Shown here: piece after piece, positions 4,277 through 7,056 of the stretch
How positions within the stretch are numbered: the stretch's first letter is position 1
How the letters are laid out: each line of letters opens with the position of its first letter
NCBI GenBank assembly: GCA_945631445.1
Contig: CALZCR010000084.1
Coordinates: 1 to 7,056 of the forward strand
DNA: 7,056 nucleotides
Source: an uncultured Corynebacterium sp.
Lineage (GTDB): Bacteria; Actinomycetota; Actinomycetes; Mycobacteriales; Mycobacteriaceae
Direction: 5' to 3'
Notes under the pieces: generated by a model
The model's database searches: none
Seen by the model: only the letters and a program-made list of their open reading frames with translations
Told to the model about the DNA's origin: nothing
Program-made: the position numbers and the translations under genes

Positions 4277-6964
4277 ATGACCCACCTGGATGACTTTATC
4301 TCCGGCCTCGACTTTGACCTCGATGATTTTCAGATCGCGGGATGCAAGGCAGTCGAGGCCGACCACGGGGTGTTGGTGTGCGCCCCTACCGGAGCCGGAA
4401 AAACCATCGTCGGCGAATTCGCCGTCTCGTTGGCCTTGTCCCACGGCACCAAATGCTTTTACACCACCCCGATCAAAGCGCTGAGCAACCAGAAGTACCA
4501 CGACCTGGTCGCCGTCCACGGCGAAGATGCCGTGGGGCTGCTGACCGGGGACGTGTCGATCAACTCCAACGCCGAGGTCGTCGTGATGACCACCGAGGTG
4601 CTGCGCAACATGATCTACGCCGGGTCGTACACGCTGGACAGGTTGACGCACGTGGTCATGGACGAGATCCACTTTTTAGGAGACCGCGACCGCGGCGCGG
4701 TGTGGGAGGAGATCATCCTCAACCTCGATGAATCGGTCAACATCATCGGCTTGTCCGCGACAGTGTCGAACTCCGAGCAATTCGGCGACTGGCTCAGCGC
4801 GGTGCGCGGCGACACGGAAGTCATCGTCACCGACCACCGGCCGGTGCCGCTGGATCAGTGGATGATGGTCGGCCGGAAAATCTACCCGCTGTTTGAACCC
4901 GGCTCCGACGTCGTCAACGACGAACTGGAACGCCGCATCGAGCGCATCGAATCCACCGACACCTCCGGCGAGGACTACCGCCAGGGGCGCGGTTTCCGGG
5001 CACGCAGCGACAACGGCGGCGACAAGTACCGCCCGCTGGGCCGTCCCGAAGTCGTCCAGGTGCTGCACGGGCGCGACATGCTGCCCGTCATCTTCTTCAT
5101 CTTCTCCCGCGCCGGCTGCGACGGTGCGCTGGCGCAGTGCCACCGCTCCCGCAAAGTGTTGACCACCCAGGAAGAAGCCGACGAGATCAAACGCATCATC
5201 GACGCCGGCGTCGAAGGCATCCCAGAAGAAGATCTGGAGGTGCTGCGCTTTCGGCAGTGGCGCTCGGCATTATCGCGCGGGTTCGCCGCCCACCACGCCG
5301 GCATGCTGCCGGCGTTTCGCCACATCGTGGAGGAGCTGTTCGTCAAGGGGCTGGTCCGGGTGGTCTTCGCCACCGAAACCCTGGCGCTGGGCATCAACAT
5401 GCCCGCGCGCAGCGTGGTGCTGGAAAAACTGGTGAAATTCAACGGCGAGGCCCACGTGGATCTCACGCCGGGCCAGTACACCCAGCTGACCGGCCGAGCG
5501 GGACGCCGCGGCATCGACATCATGGGCAACGCGGTCGTCCAGTGGGCCCCGGCCATGGACCCGCGGGCGGTCGCAGGACTGGCCTCCACCCGGATGTACC
5601 CGCTGCTGTCGACCTTTGAACCCGGCTACAACATGGCCGTCAACCTGCTCAACATCAACGGTTTCGACGCCTCGCTGCGCCTGCTGGAAAAATCTTTCGC
5701 CCAATACCAGACCGACGGCTCCGTCGTCGACGACGTGCGCCAGATCGAACGGGTGGAAAACCGGATCGCCGAACTACGGGCGCAACTGCCGCCGGAAGAC
5801 GCCGACGAGGTGATGGAATACGCGCGCCTGCGCCGCGAATTAAGCGAAGAGGAACGCACCTCGCGCAAAGACAGCCTGGAGCAGCGCGCGATGGAGACCA
5901 CCGCGGTGCTGGCTAAGCTCCAGGTAGGCGAGGTCATCGCGGTGGCCGGGCGCAAGAAGCCGATTTTGGCGGTGGTGGTGACCCCGGCGAGTCAGCCGCG
6001 AGACCCGCGTCCGTGGGTGACCACGGAGTCCGGCTGGTCGGGGCGGATCGACGCCTCCGGGTTCCAGAATCCGCCGATTGTCGTGGGCCGGATGCGGTTG
6101 CCTCGCAATGTGACGCACCACCCGCGCAAGAACACGAAGTTCGTGGTGGATTCTTTCCGGCGCCAGCGCTTCGACCGGCCGAAGAAGATGAAGACCACCC
6201 CGCGGGCCCGGGACTCGAAGAAGGTGGTGGCGCTGCGTAAGCAGCTGCGGGATCATCCGGTGCATGCATGGCCGGCCCGGGAGCGCGAAGAGATGGCGCG
6301 CATCGGGGAGAAGTTCACCCGCGCCGAGCGGGATCTGGCGCGCCTGCAGAAGAAGGTGACCCCGTCGGACACGCTGGGCAAGCATTTTGAGCGCATCGTC
6401 AACCTGCTCACGGAGATGGACTACGTCGAGATCTCCTCCGGGCAGCCGCAGGTCACCGACGAGGGGGAGCGGTTGGCCCAGATCCACAACGTCTCGGACC
6501 TGTTAGTCGCCCAGTGCCTCAAGCGCGGCATCTGGGATGAGCTGGATCCGGCGGAGCTGGCCGGGGTGGTCTCGCTGTGCGCTTTTGAGGCGCGCAAAAC
6601 CACCGGCGGGGAGCCGACGGCGCCGACGGATCCGATGGTGGATGCGATGAACGCCACCGAGCGGGTGTGGGCGCAGTTGGCCGCGGATGAAAAACGCCAC
6701 CGCCTGCCGATCTCGAAGCAACCGGAGGCGCAGTTCGCGTTGGCGATGCATCAGTGGACGGCCGGCGCGCCGCTGGGGTATTGCTTGGCCGCGGCCGCGG
6801 AGTCCGGGGCGGAGTTGACCGCCGGTGATTTCGTGCGCTCGGTGCTGCGGGTCATTGATCTGTTGGAGCAGGTGGCCAAGACCGGTTACACCGACGAGAT
6901 CCGGCGCAACGCCCGGCGTGCGGTGGATTCCGCCCGGCGCGGGGTCGTGGCGATCGGGACGTAG
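4277..6964 (+). CDS. helY: Ski2/Mtr4-like superfamily 2 DEAD/DEAH-box helicase HelY
   Basis: This is an ATP-dependent nucleic-acid helicase of the Ski2-like group, 895 residues, close to mycobacterial HelY (about 906). Its cellular substrate is not settled; RNA turnover is inferred from the eukaryotic Ski2/Mtr4 relatives. Motifs in order are FQ (18-19), Walker A APTGAGKT (36-43), TTPIKALSNQKY (63-74), TGD (90-92), the DEIH box (129-132), SAT (160-162), FFIFSRAGCD (273-282), FATETLALGINMPAR (364-378) and QLTGRAGRRGID (403-414). All are intact, so an active ATPase is expected. A charged insert at about 205-260 separates the RecA-like lobes. Residues 485-545 look coiled-coil-like, about 548-650 is a beta-rich basic region where Mtr4 carries its arch/KOW insertion, and about 720-890 matches the DSHCT C-terminal helical domain. 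The ATG lies 21 nt after tatC, so it may be read through from tatC or from its own leaderless promoter. G/C bias and codon choice change near residue 550. Confidence 0.95.
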   Translation: MTHLDDFISGLDFDLDDFQIAGCKAVEADHGVLVCAPTGAGKTIVGEFAVSLALSHGTKCFYTTPIKALSNQKYHDLVAVHGEDAVGLLTGDVSINSNAEVVVMTTEVLRNMIYAGSYTLDRLTHVVMDEIHFLGDRDRGAVWEEIILNLDESVNIIGLSATVSNSEQFGDWLSAVRGDTEVIVTDHRPVPLDQWMMVGRKIYPLFEPGSDVVNDELERRIERIESTDTSGEDYRQGRGFRARSDNGGDKYRPLGRPEVVQVLHGRDMLPVIFFIFSRAGCDGALAQCHRSRKVLTTQEEADEIKRIIDAGVEGIPEEDLEVLRFRQWRSALSRGFAAHHAGMLPAFRHIVEELFVKGLVRVVFATETLALGINMPARSVVLEKLVKFNGEAHVDLTPGQYTQLTGRAGRRGIDIMGNAVVQWAPAMDPRAVAGLASTRMYPLLSTFEPGYNMAVNLLNINGFDASLRLLEKSFAQYQTDGSVVDDVRQIERVENRIAELRAQLPPEDADEVMEYARLRRELSEEERTSRKDSLEQRAMETTAVLAKLQVGEVIAVAGRKKPILAVVVTPASQPRDPRPWVTTESGWSGRIDASGFQNPPIVVGRMRLPRNVTHHPRKNTKFVVDSFRRQRFDRPKKMKTTPRARDSKKVVALRKQLRDHPVHAWPAREREEMARIGEKFTRAERDLARLQKKVTPSDTLGKHFERIVNLLTEMDYVEISSGQPQVTDEGERLAQIHNVSDLLVAQCLKRGIWDELDPAELAGVVSLCAFEARKTTGGEPTAPTDPMVDAMNATERVWAQLAADEKRHRLPISKQPEAQFALAMHQWTAGAPLGYCLAAAAESGAELTAGDFVRSVLRVIDLLEQVAKTGYTDEIRRNARRAVDSARRGVVAIGT

Positions 6965-6972
6965 GTTCCTTC

Positions 6973-6996
6973 CGCGGGCGGCTGTCGACGCCCGCG
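6973..6996 (+). terminator. Candidate operon terminator hairpin after helY
   Basis: CGCGGGCG (6973-6980) and CGCCCGCG (6989-6996) form a perfect 8-bp all-GC stem with an 8-nt loop, 8 nt after the helY stop. It is followed by TCCGCTTCCC rather than a true T-run, a form often seen in GC-rich actinobacteria. It is symmetric, so it could also serve a convergent gene. It may end the operon; without a T-run, intrinsic termination is uncertain. Confidence 0.5.
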
Positions 6997-7056
6997 TCCG
7001 CTTCCCGATGCGGCAGTGCGCGAGAGCGGTGAGACCAGCGCGTGCGCTGCCCCTCC
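6997..7056. other. Short right-hand flank, no gene recognised
   Basis: The final 60 nt are GC-rich, and I see no start codon with a ribosome-binding site, tRNA or repeat in them. The minus strand is open in at least one frame, so the end of a convergent gene cannot be excluded, but there is too little sequence to support one. Confidence 0.3.

Noticed and set aside
3062..4672. Long minus-strand open frame (about 536 residues) antisense to tatA, tatC and the helY start
   Set aside because: It is rich in His, Gln, Arg and Asp, as expected from the complement of GC-rich coding DNA, has no recognisable domain, and covers three well-identified genes.
4893..5060. Charged insert in HelY (residues about 205-260) as a possible foreign domain
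   Set aside because: HelY relatives carry a comparable variable linker between the RecA-like lobes, and composition there matches the surrounding core.
1..7056. Search for a hidden new system: CRISPR-like repeats, retron or toxin-antitoxin genes, insertion sequences, tRNA or attachment sites
   Set aside because: The genes fill almost all of the sequence with recognisable housekeeping families; the only repeats found are two short hairpins.

Overview
The window reads as a core chromosomal segment of a GC-rich actinobacterium, most likely a Corynebacterium or close relative. The evidence is the gene order, the high GC content, GTG starts, TANNNT-type -10 boxes, and a TatA whose tail is rich in Gln, Pro and Asn. 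I recognise the proteins from family knowledge; no search was run, and the species cannot be named.

Six genes lie head to tail on the + strand and fill almost the whole window. They are the 3' part of pafA (Pup ligase), pafB and pafC (paired WYL-domain transcription regulators), tatA and tatC (twin-arginine protein export), and helY (Ski2/Mtr4-like superfamily 2 helicase). The same order, pafA-pafB-pafC-tatA-tatC-helY, is known from Mycobacterium tuberculosis. No tatB-like gene, RNA gene, mobile element, CRISPR array or integration scar is visible.

Region by region: pafA enters from the left edge without its N-terminus (about 100 residues by comparison with mycobacterial PafA) and stops at 1033. 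pafB starts 2 nt later at a GTG. pafB and pafC overlap by 4 nt (GTGA), which suggests translational coupling of two proteins that work as a pair. tatA follows after 10 nt, and two good -10-like boxes in the last codons of pafC suggest it can be transcribed separately. Between tatA and tatC a perfect 7-bp hairpin abuts the tatC ribosome-binding site. helY starts 21 nt after tatC, with a TACCCT box placed exactly where a leaderless transcript would begin at its ATG. The last 92 nt hold a perfect 8-bp inverted repeat that may be the operon terminator; nothing else is visible there.

Functionally this is three neighbouring modules: pupylation plus its linked damage-response regulators (pafABC), protein export (tatAC), and RNA or DNA unwinding (helY). 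I see no new biological system. The observations most worth a second look are regulatory (internal tatA promoter, tatA-tatC hairpin, leaderless helY) or compositional (a switch of G/C strand bias and codon choice inside helY near 5880-5940).
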